A DNA stretch of 50,382 nucleotides from Hypholoma sublateritium FD-334 SS-4 (GCA_000827495.1 KN817697.1:5049-55430), one strand, 5' to 3'. Numbered from the stretch's first letter, positions 22,084 to 33,225 are shown. Notes: a model not told the origin generated them from the sequence alone. Made by a program: numbers and translations.

Positions 22084-22700
22084 ATGTTTAGACTGAACAC
22101 TATCCTTCCGTTTGCCTTCTTCGCCATCGCCAATGCGCTTCCCCCGGCTGGAACATACAATATAATAAGCAGAATTCTGAGCCCTTCTGGGCAACAGCTC
22201 GCCGTTACATTTAATGGCGAAGGGGCGGCTGTTACTCTCCAACCTCTCGCTTCGACCGACATAGCTCAAATAGTGAGTAGTGGATTATTCTCGCATACGC
22301 AAATTTCGATGTTTTGAATGTATCCTACTATCAGTGGAACTTGCAAGTAGTCACGTCGGTGGGAATGTCCTTCGTTCCGTTAGCCGACTCAACGCAAAGA
22401 ATTGCTGGGTTCCAAACAAGTGGGGTAACAGCGCTAAGCAGCCAGGCTTCGGTTGGCACTGGTGCTATCTTCAACGTATTGCAAAGTGCGAGCACCGGGG
22501 TTTCGTACGTATCTTACTTCATCATCGACATGGTAAATAAATTCCAACAACCACTTTTCACGTCTAGGATTGGAGGAGCCGGACCAACTCCCTCTACCTT
22601 CTGGTCTGCGACAGACACAGAGGTTGGATCTGAACTCATTTTCGGTCCTTCTCCTTTGAGCGAAAGGCAGTTTTGGTTGTTGATCCCAAACAATAACTAA
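22084..22700 (+). CDS. Small secreted beta-trefoil-like (ricin-B type) protein
   Basis: Three exons (22084-22272, 22335-22504, 22568-22700) give 163 residues. Residues 1-18 form a signal peptide (MFRLNTILPFAFFAIANA). The mature protein starts LPPAGTYNIISRILSPSGQQ and contains IAQIWNLQVV and RQFWLLIP, which resemble the repeated Q-x-W strand motifs of beta-trefoil folds. Similar small secreted proteins are common in Agaricomycetes and are often labelled carbohydrate-binding module 13-like; sugar binding here is an inference. The second intron (63 bp, GTACGT...TAG) has no stop and is a multiple of three, so retention would add 21 residues without breaking the frame. Confidence 0.7.
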
Positions 22701-24292
22701 TGAAGTCAAAGGGATTCAATTCTAAATATGCTGTTTCTGATTTTCCGTAAAACGAATGTACAACAGATGTAGAGCTGCTGTGTAATTTATAATATTCGCT
22801 CCTGAGCGCACCTAGAATTATAATACAATCTCAATGCTAATACCCTCTTTTCGAGGCAAGGAAAGCTCCAGCCTCATTTTTATATTTTTTCGCTTTACAT
22901 ACTTAGAATAAACCGATGTACGAACGCGTCTGCGCATGGGCGTCGTGCTATTTCGTAAGTATTTCTGTTTTAACTAAGGAGTCTTACGAGTCTACGGTGC
23001 ACGGATAGTAGGTCTTTACTTGATGCTGATTACTATAAAACATATCACTCTATGATCAATTCGATTGACAAGTAGCTAACCCCAATGTAATGCCCTTGGT
23101 CTCGGGTGGTTCTCCGAAATAACAATCAAAGGACAAGTTAAAAGAACTGATTCAACAAGTTCCTGGATTCTCCTACCGTACTTAGCGGTAATGGCTACCT
23201 TGTAATCTGGAGTGTGATATGAATGTATTGATAACGACTAAAGGTAGCAAGTAGCTTAGTTTTTCTAATATAAGATCATCGAAAACCAGCTGGGAGGTGT
23301 ATCCACAGCCGCCAATTCACCGTAAGCGCCTGCGGCGATCATATAAGGATGAGCGCTTCGTTAGTAGTGATCCGGACCCGGACTGGCCACCGAAATAGCT
23401 TTATGCGTTTCTGATATCGTTTTATGAAGGCTTTTTGACATACAGTGCACACGTGTGCTCTCTATAAGTTACATATACAGCGAAAACAATGTTGAAAGTA
23501 AGCGTTATCTCAAAGGTCATTCAAAGCGCGGTGAATGTCCGATTGTACTTCCTTTGATCAGACCGGGCCGGGGTTCTTCAGTAATCTATAAAAAGCAACA
23601 ATGGTTTGAACTTTCACTGAGAATCGGCGCAACTCATTCCCCATTCCTCCCCCAGACATACCTTCCTACTTCAAGGTGTACTATATCAAGTATCTACAAA
23701 TCTCTCCGTTTGGTTATTTGGCTCAATCAAGGCACACACGATGTGCGCGCGAAGGTCCGTCAATGTCTTGAAAGTGATTTCCTAGCCTTCGAGTCCCCTG
23801 TATATCACACAACCCTAATCCATTCCCTTGTGCGGTCTTTTGGAAGACTACTTACGGCACCACCAACTTGAAACAACGTTCCACGGAGTGGGCTGTGAGA
23901 AGCAGGACTGACCATTGAAATTCGGATGACCTCCAGGCAATTCAGTGGCACGTCCCATGAATGTCTGCGCCAGCCGTTTTTTTTTTTTTTTTTCTGATCA
24001 CATCCTGTTTCTCTTCGCCCACACCTCGGAGGCACTCGCACAAATCCCTCTTGATATTATGCGTCAATTGAGAAGAGCTTTAATCAGTGTCCTCTAATAT
24101 TCCTTCCCTTCACAGCCAGGACGTCGATGCGCAACAGCGGACTTACAAAGAAACCCGAACGTGGCATGATACAACATATTTCATACTTTTGTTATCGGAT
24201 CCTTTTGGTATGTATGCGACGAGAGCTAAAAATTAATAAAAAGCTACAAAGCGGCCGTCTCTGCGGAATATAATACACCAGGCCCCATTACC
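22701..24292. other. Intergenic, about 1.6 kb
   Basis: AT-rich sequence between the secreted-protein gene and the convergent thiolase gene. A forward open frame at 23455-23871 lacks an ATG context and protein-like composition. A run of 17 T lies at 23977-23993. Nothing else recognised. Confidence 0.55.
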
Positions 24293-25667
24293 CTACTGCT
24301 CACTCACGAACACGGCTGCCATTCCCATCCCTGAGCCGATACACATGCTGGTCACGAACACCTTGCCGCCCGACTGCTTGCAGATGTTCAGGCCAGTCGC
24401 GACCTGGCGTGCGCCCGTGCAGCCAAGAGGGTGGCCAATCGCGATCGCGCCGCCATTAGGGTTCACCTTCTCGAAAGGGATGTTCAGGTGTTGAATCGAG
24501 AACACAGCCTGGCTAGCGAATGCTTCGTTGATCTCGTAAAAGTCGACGTCTGCCTGCGAGATGCCTGCTAGCTCGAGCGCGCGGGGGATGGCGTACGCGG
24601 GGCCTACACCCATGATGCGCGGGGGGACACCGATTGTTGCGGCAGTGACGAACTTGCCGACGATAGGAAGCCCGAGGCGCTTGGCGACAGAGCGACGCGC
24701 AAGGAGGACGGCGGCGGCGCCGTCGGATACTTGCGAGGCGTTACCTGCGGACAGTCAGTGCTCGGTATAGAGGGAAAGAGACGCGTCGCATACCGGCGTG
24801 GGTGACACCGTCCTTGGAGAAGGCGGGCTTTAGCTTGCCGAGACTCTCGGCGGTGACGCCGTCCCGGATGCCATCATCCTGGTCTACGACGATGGTCGAC
24901 TCCTTCTCCGTCTTGGGGTCGGTCCACTTGACGGTGATGGGGACGATTTCATCTCTGAACCTTCCCGCCTTGTTTGCAGCAGCAGCCTTTTGGAAGGACT
25001 TCGCGGCAAACTCGTCCTGGACTTTGCGAGAGATACCGTAGTCCTTGGCGACGTTCTCAGACGTGATACCCATGGGCAGCAAGCAGTCCTCGGCATCCTG
25101 GTTCTCGAGGATCTCGTCCGCAATGTTTGGCGCCGCACCTGCTCCGTACCCGTTGGTCATCGACTCAACGCCAGCACCTGAGAAGGTTTCCTCAGTAAAG
25201 GTGCAGTTGGACCGTCAACTGAGAATGCATACCAATACCAATATCAATCTGCCCCGCGCGAATTTGGTTGGCAATTTGGTTGATGGCGGTCAGACCAGAC
25301 GAGCACTGTCGGTTGACGGTGTTGATAGAAGTCTCGATAGGAATGCCAGCGTGGAGCGAAGCCATACGAGCGGCCGAAGCGCCTCCGCCAGGGGGTAGAA
25401 CATTGCCGACCGAGATGTCCTCAATGAGTTTGGGGTCAAGGTTGACCTTGGAGTACACGGCACGGAGAACATGCGAAAGAATCAGCTCAGGCTTAGTGTC
25501 CTTGAATCCGCCCTTCTTTCCCTGAGAAACTGTTGGTTTGGTTGTATGAAGCAACAATGCCAATGTCTGACCTTTGTAATAGCAGAGCGCACGGCGGCGA
25601 CGATGACAACGTCATTGTCGCTCTTCTGGAGAAGAGCAGCCCTTCCTGACGAGATTTGAGTAGACAT
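24293..25667 (-). CDS. 3-ketoacyl-CoA thiolase (acetyl-CoA C-acyltransferase)
   Basis: Four exons (25667-25572, 25521-25233, 25177-24794, 24744-24293) give 406 residues, the normal length. It cleaves 3-ketoacyl-CoA with CoA to shorten fatty acids by two carbons, the last step of beta-oxidation. Catalytic residues are present: Cys105 in NRQCSSG, His361 in GHPLGC and Cys391 in SMCIGSGMG; NEAFA is also intact. The overall sequence is closest to fungal peroxisomal thiolases (POT1/FOX3). However, the N-terminus MSTQISSGRAALLQKSD has no clear PTS2 nonapeptide, because the residue after Arg9 is Ala, and the C-terminus SEQ is not PTS1. Import may rely on a diverged signal or a partner protein. Confidence 0.92.
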
Positions 25668-26504
25668 TGTGGTGGATATGGCAGTGGTGGATGAGAGAAG
25701 AGCGCGATGCTCCTTTATAAGCGTTGAATCACCGTAGCCGGATCTCCAATCACATGTTCACCGGCATACTCAATAACCGTGTGCAACTTGGCCTCCGAGC
25801 TCGGTTGGGCTTCACCTGGCTGCTTATTTCTAATTCATACATTTAAACTCATAAATTATGGAGCTGGAGCCAGGATCTCCCCACAATGGAGTCCCTGTCT
25901 GTCCCTGTGTGGACTTCTGCAGACTCCTGGAGGGCTTATATACCATCATTCACGTGAAAGTCCCAAACCACGAAATACTAGACAGCTCTTTTCCGCTGTT
26001 CCATGTGCTTTTCAAATTTCTACCATGGTCGCAACAGGAGTATGTGAAGGAGACTAGTTCTCGACGTAGATGATGAATCATAGACATACTCAAGCGGCAA
26101 GTAGCCAGTCTTGAGAATCCTCCTACTTAGTATTTAATAATAGTCGGCCCCGGGAATGTTGGCAGAGCGGCGGGGCACTTCGCAGACTTCTGCCAATGGA
26201 AAATTCATGATTTATTCCACTTCAAAGGTTAGCTCGCGCGCCGCATTTTGATGAGTTTTTGCGACTTGTATCTTGCTTGTATCTCTCTGTTTACCTCGGG
26301 CCGGGAGTTATTGGTCAGATACCACGACGCCATCAATGCGGCGGTGAATCTTTCCGTTCAACATTCAACAAATAATCGCCCAGGTCTCTGCGACACTGCT
26401 ACCCCAGCCATCTCTGGCAAGCAAAGGTCCGGTAAAAGCTACTACAAATTATCGTCATGTATATAAATGAATTTCTTCTTGGATCCCATAGTCAATAACC
26501 ATTT
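25668..26504. other. Divergent intergenic region
   Basis: Shared upstream region of the thiolase (reverse) and the second F-box gene (forward). Short open frames on both strands are not protein-like. Apart from the TATA-like site near the thiolase I see no sites. Confidence 0.5.
25711..25720 (-). promoter_or_regulatory. TATA box candidate for thiolase gene
   Basis: On the reverse strand TTATAAAGGA lies about 45 bp upstream of the start codon at 25667. Confidence 0.5.
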
Positions 26505-28017
26505 ATGCATGGCACATTGGCAAGTCTCGATACTCTTGCTGAGGATGTTGTCCTGGCGATAACTTCGCAGGTAAACGTCTTCGGGCCACTATCACAGACA
26601 CTTCCGCAAAGCTTACCAAGTAATTGTAGATGAATCGGCGGGATAGCATGAGCCTTCGACTCGTTTGTCGTCAGCTAAGTACTGCGGCGGCGGTGCACGC
26701 GTTATCGCATCTACCCATTAATCTTCGCCGCCACAACTACACTGCGGTGACTGAGAAGCTGGAAGCATACGCACACCGTAGAACCCTAGGCGCATTCTTC
26801 GCGCGAACAGTTTCGATATCACTTGCACACATGACAATTGAATCGAAGAGGCCGGAAGAGAGCGAACATCATTCGGAAATCATGTTGCGAGAACGAGACA
26901 AATATCTGCGTGAGCTGCTTCCATCAGCACTACGCGCATTGAATATACGTGCTCTTGAGCAAGTATTAATCAACGGTACAGCCAATGTATACAGCGCTGA
27001 TTTATTACCATTCACGGCAGGTGGAATACACATATGGACGATCCGCCATGGGCTTTCGACGTTATTTCCAAGCATCTCACCGCCCATCCTGTACCCGATA
27101 TAGTTTTTGACTTCGGAAAAGGCTTCTCGCCGTCTAACATTGTACTGGAGGGAATCGGAGCCCTTCGGCGTCTTACCATCAAGAGAATGGATACCGTCCG
27201 GTTTGGCGTTTCCGTTCCCCATATGATGGAACTTCGTAGGAAATTCAAGACGGTCATAGAATCTAGCCCTGAGCTAGGCACGCTTATCATTGTTACTTCC
27301 CCGTTATACTCTCCCGCTGATCAAGGGCTGGACCTTCACCATTTTCTCCCGGACACGGCTAGCGGCACAACCACCACTGGGAATCTAACTATCAAGTCGC
27401 TGTCGCTCCATTCTAGACAGATTACCCTGAAGGACCAGATGTTCTCGCACCTACGCTTGCTCGAAAACCTGTCTATCACATCTTACGGCAGTATTTCAAG
27501 CATGCTCAGCCAAGTCTGGGATAATCTGCGAAAGAAGGGTATCAAGCTGAAGAAGATCACAACAAATGTCATCGATGTCGACATAGTGCTGCTGGAATAT
27601 TTGGAGTATTGTGAAGATACGCTCATCGAATTAACTTTAGAAGACGGAGCATCCCTGTGGTATAATCATCACAGTTCCAACAGTAACGCCACCTACTTCT
27701 ACAACCATGTTCTTCAAAAATTGGCGCCCATGCTCAAGGTGCTTCATATACGTGCTCCAGACGCTGATGATTGGTGCTTCGGTAGCGACAATTACCTTGC
27801 ATTTGGATCTTGCACAAATTTGGAAGAACTCTCTGTATCCATCGTCGATTTCACCCAGCCACATAGTCTACATACTCAAGTAAGTATAGATGCATCTTCG
27901 GTTGGATCAGTCTAACATATCTCTTCGCAGCTATTACTTGAAAAGACAAAAGCTAAGCTCTCCAAGAATGTCCGGGTAAATATTTTCAATGTATGCCTGC
28001 TGCCTCAGATCGGATAG
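26505..28017 (+). CDS. F-box/leucine-rich-repeat-like protein (one unresolved splice junction)
   Basis: Exons 26505-26570, 26630-26962, about 27021 (or 27073) to 27879, and 27931-28017. The F-box spans the first intron: LDTLAEDVVLAITSQ, then MNRRDSMSLRLVCRQLSTAA. The remainder has the leucine-spaced pattern of fungal F-box proteins (LLENLSITSYG, then LKKITTNVIDVDIVLLEYLE and LTLEDGA). It presumably recruits a substrate to SCF ubiquitin ligase. The junction between exons 2 and 3 does not work as expected. The natural acceptor at 27020 would need a phase-2 donor to give RWNTHMDDPPWAFDV, and the obvious donor at 26963 is phase 0. Using acceptor 27072 keeps frame but drops that conserved-looking segment. 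Either an odd splice or a one-base lesion is present. The 3' end is 64 bp from a convergent gene. Confidence 0.65.
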
Positions 28018-28081
28018 TTACGTGTTACATATATAGTCTTGCATTGGGTATCATTGTGCAGCTTGCGTTAGAATGTAGAAT

Positions 28082-29956
28082 CTATACTTCGCTTAAAGTA
28101 CTTTCTCCCTTCTCCTCAAACAGCAGCGGCTCGCAAACCATCGCGCCTCTATTCTCGCCGGCCACATTCAGCAGGGTACCTCCAAACGGCGTCTTCAGCA
28201 CAAAGTGGTCGCCCGACCGCCGCAGCACAATCTCGGGCGTCCGGCGCATGTACCCGATGTTCAGACACGCCTCCGTGGTGACATGCGTCGTCGCGAGCAC
28301 CGCGCTGAGGAACGAGCTGCCGTAGTAACTCATCGGCTTGCCAAGTGTCAGCGCCCCGACGACGATTGCGAGCGCGAACGGGAGCGCAACGAGGAGCAGC
28401 TGCATGTATGACACCGCGGCGACTGCGTACGTGGTGTCCACGAGCACCGCACCACGCGCGCCGCCGACGATCATCGCGCGCGAGATAAGCAGCTGGTCGA
28501 GCTGCTTGTAGTTCGCCGTGTACCAGTCGACGCCCGCCTGGTCCAGGGCGCCCGCACTCGTGTTCATCGTCCCATCGCCAAGGATGTCCGTCATGATCGC
28601 CACTGCGGAAATGTCGACCTGACCGAGGAAGGGGCCCGTGGCGGGCACCGTCTGGTTCTCCTTGACCGCCGCAGTGTTGCAGTTTGTCTGACCCACCACG
28701 CCGCCGTACGCGACGTTGCGGTACACCAGAGCGCACGGCCCGGCAGGTGTGGGTGCCACGGCGAGTGTCTCGGAGTTAACGAGCACGGTGTCCGTCACGA
28801 CGGTTCGCAGGACGGAGTACAGAATTTCGCCGGTGCTTGATGGAATATTGAGGAACTCCGCACTGAGCGCGTACACGGTGTCGTTCTGTTGAATGAAGGA
28901 CCCAAACACGTAGCTCGTCCCATTCGTCTTCGCGCTGAGTACATGGTCCACGAGGACCTGCACCGCAGTCGAGACAGTCGCGTTGGCGTTCGCGTCGCCT
29001 GCGGACGCAGACCACACCCGGCGGATAAGGTCCGCGATCTGCGCATCATCTAGGGTCGGGATGCCCAGCATTGTCGCCTTCAACATCGTCTGCACAAACG
29101 TATGCCGCCTGGTACCCTTCGTCACAGTAAACACCTGTTTCATGATCGCGGTCTCGCCCTCCCTTTCGAGGTTGTACCACGGGTTGTCCTTGCGGTTCGG
29201 CAGCAGGTACTCTGCGTGGTCGAGGTCCCACCAGATCTGCGGCAACCCCATCGCCTGCTCGAAGATGTTCAGCGCGTTGCTGTTGTTCGTCGCGCATGCC
29301 CAGCCCTGGACCTGCACCCCTGGCAGGCCGCTCGGCGCGTTGCCGATGGCGCAGCCCGCCCACACCATGATTGACTGGTCGAGGCCGACGGCGAATCCGT
29401 CCGTGTCCAGCCAGATGCGTGGCGCCGAGTCCGGGTCAGTCAGTGGAACCTGCTCGGGAACGACCTCCGCGAGCTGTAGCTGGTAGATTCCGGGAAGGGA
29501 GAAATTGAGCCCGCTGGCGTACAGGTTAGTTCCAAGGGTGGTCTTGATGTCGACATCGCTGATGTTGTTCGGTATGAACGTCACGTATGCGGGATTGGGG
29601 AGCATCTGCGAGGAGAGCGCGTCGGCTGAAATGCGCCGAGTCCGCAGAACGTATCCGGGGGCGTCGAAGGCCCAGATGAGCGAGTCGTAGAAGCCTGCAC
29701 CAAATGTCAGCGCTGCGAACAGCAAGACAAGCACGGCCTGCTTGTTGAATCGATCGACGACGAATAAGGCTTTCTGGATGATGTCCTCCGCGAACATCAG
29801 GAATGCCGTGTAGTCCTGTCTTCTGAAAGCGACGAAAGCCAAGAATCTGAGGACAACGAAGTTGAGCACGATGGCTGAGACGCGGAACACTATGTTCTTG
29901 ACGGCATTCTGTGAAACGGGGATTGTTGAGGCAAAGAACGCATTGTGAGGGAGCAT
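28082..29956 (-). CDS. Uncharacterised intronless membrane glycoprotein
   Basis: A single exon gives 624 residues, in contrast to its intron-rich neighbours, and its GC content is clearly higher. Hydrophobic helices are predicted at about 23-44, 73-90 and 517-538. Between the second and third lies a roughly 425-residue extracellular or luminal domain with several N-x-S/T sites (for example NATVS, NGTSY, NQTVP) and Cys residues in WAGCAIGN, WACATNN, GPCALVY and TNCNTA. The C-terminal tail of about 85 residues would be cytosolic and ends in an acidic EEKGESTLSEV. I recall similar unannotated proteins in Agaricomycetes, often near the plasma membrane by prediction, but no function. The start at 29956 is the first ATG and is followed closely by the first helix. 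Confidence 0.75.
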   Translation of the reverse strand: MLPHNAFFASTIPVSQNAVKNIVFRVSAIVLNFVVLRFLAFVAFRRQDYTAFLMFAEDIIQKALFVVDRFNKQAVLVLLFAALTFGAGFYDSLIWAFDAPGYVLRTRRISADALSSQMLPNPAYVTFIPNNISDVDIKTTLGTNLYASGLNFSLPGIYQLQLAEVVPEQVPLTDPDSAPRIWLDTDGFAVGLDQSIMVWAGCAIGNAPSGLPGVQVQGWACATNNSNALNIFEQAMGLPQIWWDLDHAEYLLPNRKDNPWYNLEREGETAIMKQVFTVTKGTRRHTFVQTMLKATMLGIPTLDDAQIADLIRRVWSASAGDANANATVSTAVQVLVDHVLSAKTNGTSYVFGSFIQQNDTVYALSAEFLNIPSSTGEILYSVLRTVVTDTVLVNSETLAVAPTPAGPCALVYRNVAYGGVVGQTNCNTAAVKENQTVPATGPFLGQVDISAVAIMTDILGDGTMNTSAGALDQAGVDWYTANYKQLDQLLISRAMIVGGARGAVLVDTTYAVAAVSYMQLLLVALPFALAIVVGALTLGKPMSYYGSSFLSAVLATTHVTTEACLNIGYMRRTPEIVLRRSGDHFVLKTPFGGTLLNVAGENRGAMVCEPLLFEEKGESTLSEV

Positions 29957-30319
29957 GAGTGGTCGTGATCTTATCGTGTCAGAGAGTAAGGGGAGAATAG
30001 TGTCCGACTTGTCTATCGTCGACCACCGTCGACCATCTTAAGCGACCTGTCACGGGCAAAAGTGCGCAAATAATACGACGAAAGTAAACGACGAGCTTAC
30101 CTGGGCTAATGTGCCTGAAATGTCGAGGCAAAGTTACTGGCTCCGTCAGTCAGTCACAAGCGCGGCATCTGTAGATACGTGTAACGTGCTGAGCTTGAGG
30201 AATAATGAGTTGAAGAGGTTAATCATAAATATTCACAGACCATGAAACCATGGATCGATACTGCGATATGCATATCGATAGTTGAATTTGAAGAAGGCGT
30301 GTGTGTTCCTGCAAAGGTG
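29957..30319. other. Intergenic
   Basis: Promoter side of the membrane glycoprotein gene. It contains a short repeat, GTCGACCACC then GTCGACCATC, near 30018-30035. No gene seen. Confidence 0.5.
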
Positions 30320-30601
30320 TTATGAATCTGCCAAGGCGCCAAGGTCGATTACATTGTATGCCGGAATCATCCGCTGCAATGTGCACACCATGGCTGTGAA
30401 CTTGCGGCTGTGCAATACATAATGATGCCAGTCGAATTCGGACGGCATTTCTGGGAGTTGAAAAACTAAACCCGTCCTTGTATCTCGAAAACGCTGCAGA
30501 GTAGGTTCATGCAGCCGTCGTCCTTCGCCATGTTCCTGGAGTGCTCGATTTCTTGAACTTGCGGGCCAAATAATCGAAGAATAAAGGTTATCGACTGACA
30601 T
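30320..30601 (-). pseudogene. Gene fragment of unknown family
   Basis: An open frame of 93 residues has a protein-like middle and end (LQRFRDTRTGLVFQLPEMP, then FDWHHYVLHSRKFTAMV and RMIPAYNVIDLGAL). There is no partner exon upstream with matching phase that I can see, and the region ahead is short and AT-rich. It reads like the C-terminal end of a larger protein left behind. No family is recognised. Confidence 0.3.
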
Positions 30602-30721
30602 CCTCTGAAGAGGTGTCTTTCAATTTTGATACCATGTATACACTCGGTAAACATATCGGCCTGCGCAAATTACTTGCACATTTGTCAGGGACACAGATGA
30701 CAGCACCGCGCCAACGGCAGC

Positions 30722-32287
30722 CTAGCTGCGATAGTCCCCGTTAATTCTCACATACTCCTGCAAACACGTCAAAAATCAGTCACATACGCATGCACACTGC
30801 ACTCACATAGCTGAAGTCACACGTCCAGTATTGCGCCTCGCCCGCACCACCCATGCCCATCTCCACAAGGACCTCAAAGTCCTCGAGACTCAGGATCTCC
30901 TTTGCACGTTCCTCGTCGACTTGTTCTGGTTCCCCGTTTACCAGGACGGGCAGACCCGCCGAGCCATCGGATGGCACGAACGTGACATTTACCTTGGTCG
31001 GGTCGATCACTGGAACAGTTCCGTCTGCCCCTGAGGGCTGCAGAGGCACGGAGCCCGTCGCAGCGAGGATACGGCCCCAGCTGTAAATTATTGGACATGA
31101 GTCACTTGCAAAAGCGGGATGATGGCGACGTACTTTGCGTCTTCGCCGTAAAGCGCGGTTTTGACGAGAGCAGACGTCGAGATGCGGGCGGCGATGCTGT
31201 GCGCGTCTTTATATGTCGGGGCACCCTGGCATCTGGGTAAGCAGAGCGTTGATTTTTGAAGGCAGCATCAACATACCTTGACAGTGACAGTGACAAACTT
31301 GGTCGCGCCCTCTCCATCCCGGACCACCAATTTCGCCAAATCCGCCGCAAACACCGTCAGCTCGCGCCTGAACACCTCATACGCATCGGGGCTCGTCTCC
31401 TCGTCGATTACTGCAGACCCATTGGACGCGGCGCCATTCGCTAGTACATAGATGGAGTCGTTAGTCGACATGTCGCCGTCGACGCTGATCGAGTTGAAGC
31501 TGCGGTCGACTGCATAGGTAAGCGCGCTCTGCAGGCTGCGTGGGGACACCGCCGCGTCGGTCATGATGCATCCGAGAAGTGTGGCATGCAGTTGTCTGGT
31601 CCCGGCGAAGGTCGTCGATGCAGGCCCCATATTCGGGTGGATCATCCCCGCGCCCTTGTCCATGCCCGCCATCCGGTACTCGTTCGCGCCGATCTTGAAG
31701 ACCCGCGAGCGCAGCTTCGGAAACGTGTCCGTCGTCATGAACGCCTGCGCCGCGCGCTCCCACGACGCAAAGTCAGAGCCCAGAGTGCTCCCAGCCGCAC
31801 GGATACCGTCCACGATCTTTGATATAGGCAGATTCTGCCCGATGACGCCCGTGGACATCACGAGTGTCTCGTGCTCGAACTGGTGTGTGTTTCTTGCAGA
31901 CAGGAGCTTGTCCGTCTCGCTGACCATCGCCCACGCGTCGTCCATGCCCTGCTTTCCGGTGACGGCGTTCGCGCAGCCGCTGTTGACGACAACCGCACGG
32001 GCGTATCCGCCGTTCCGCTTGAGAATCCCGTCGGAGACGATGACGGGGGCGGCTTTGAATGCATTCCGGGTGAAGCAGCCAGCAGCGGAGGTGGGGTGTT
32101 CTGACGTAGAGAGAATGACGGCGAGATCGGGGACGCCTGCCTTCTTCTTTACGCCTGCGTGGAGGCCACCGAGGACAAATCCGGCTGGGAAAGACGACGC
32201 CGGTAGTACGCCATGGTGATGCGCTTTGGGCGGGCCAGCTTTGAGAGTGATAGTCGAGAGAAAGCGCTTGGGCAAGAACGACGACAT
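30722..32287 (-). CDS. Arginine biosynthesis bifunctional protein ArgJ (ornithine acetyltransferase), mitochondrial
   Basis: Four exons (32287-31277, 31225-31134, 31080-30807, 30757-30722) give 470 residues. The enzyme moves the acetyl group from N-acetylornithine to glutamate, and in bifunctional forms also makes N-acetylglutamate from acetyl-CoA, closing the acetyl cycle of arginine synthesis. The first 15-25 residues (MSSFLPKRFLSTITLKAG) are basic and hydroxylated, as in a mitochondrial presequence. STGVIG at 145-150 supplies the oxyanion hole. The self-cleavage site is HATLLG, with nucleophile Thr236 becoming the first residue of the beta chain. DGDMSTND and the C-terminal EYVRINGDYRS are also intact. 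The last exon is only 36 nt and is required for this conserved tail. Confidence 0.95.
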
Positions 32288-33225
32288 GTGTAGTTGGAGG
32301 CAACCTCAGCTGGCGAGGTATTTATCGGTATCCGAGTCCACACGCTCGGAAACAGGAGCCGATAATGCTATTGGAGTGCACGGCCTGTACTATCCATAGC
32401 TGAGTTTAATACGCTGAAAGCCAACTGAAAGCAAGAAAGAAAGCGTGCCTACATCTCAGGAGGACAAGCTGGAGTTTCAGGAAATAAGAAGAGGGAAAGG
32501 TAAGATATAATGTATCCAGCTGCTGCGACTTGTGTAGATATAATAGATGTGGCAGAAGGAGGATTTGACCTGCCAGTGAGCAGTGCCTGGGTTGTGGCGC
32601 GCGATTTTCCTTTGGAAATTTAGCCGACGGCACCTGTGCCGAAGGGACCATGCCGGAAATTCGCACGGTCTCGGAAACCCAGCTCCAACTCCGAGTCCCT
32701 TCCCCAACCCTCGTATCAAAAAATTTGAGCCTACTCCCTTCCCAATTCGGGTCCCTTCTCATCAGGATCCGAATCGGGAAGCCGTTCAGAGCTGGGTTTC
32801 CGAGACTACTGATATGGTTTATGTTTCGAATCCCCGAGTTGAAAGACAAGGAACTTGCAAAGTGCCCCCAAAAACCTGTGCGGGTGGAAGAGGCGATTTG
32901 AGAAATTAATGGGTGGGTCAAACTATTTAATCGGAGTAGAGAAATAGATTTTAAGGATTCGGGGGATCCAGCTCAAGCGGTGAGCCACACTCGATTAGGA
33001 GGTGCCGGTAAAGGGCGAAAAGCGTTCTTCATCTCAATCAAGAAGCTATCGACTAGATTAAGTACATCAACTTATCACTACAGCCCACGGCTCCTCTGCG
33101 AGGGTATCCAGACTTCCAATGTATGATCGGATGTGTGTAAGTGGTTATGACATTGCATTGGGGAGTGGAATGAATGTAGGAATTCGCGTGGCATCACATC
33201 AAAATATTGACGACCAGCGTTTATC
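32288..33225. other. Intergenic with inverted repeats
   Basis: Between the ornithine acetyltransferase gene and the 3' end of the reductase gene. It contains the inverted-repeat structure described separately; the open frames on both strands across it are mirror products of that structure. No gene called. Confidence 0.55.
32668..32806. repeat. Nested inverted repeats (possible MITE or hairpin)
   Basis: Outer arms 32668-32685 and 32789-32806 are perfect 18-bp reverse complements (core TCTCGGAAACCCAGCTC). Inner arms 32738-32754 and 32765-32781 match at 15 of 17 positions around a 10-base loop. The two pairs do not share a centre, so this is a folded-back patchwork, not one simple palindrome. 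Confidence 0.75.

Noticed and set aside
23455..23871. 138-codon forward open frame
   Set aside because: Starts with GTG, has no ATG context, no splice partners and an unconvincing composition in an AT-rich spacer.
23977..23993. Run of 17 T as the poly-A tail of a reverse-strand retroelement
   Set aside because: No retroelement coding sequence or target duplication next to it.
28149..29486. Several long open frames antisense or offset to the membrane glycoprotein gene
   Set aside because: High GC reduces stop codons; the chosen frame has helices, N-glycosylation sites and normal composition while the others are Arg/Ala/Gly-rich.
31461..32303. Open frames overlapping the ornithine acetyltransferase gene
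   Set aside because: Shadows of a GC-rich, strongly recognised gene.
32406..32921. Open frames on both strands upstream of the arginine gene
   Set aside because: They cover the inverted repeats, so each strand's peptide is a product of the same fold-back sequence.
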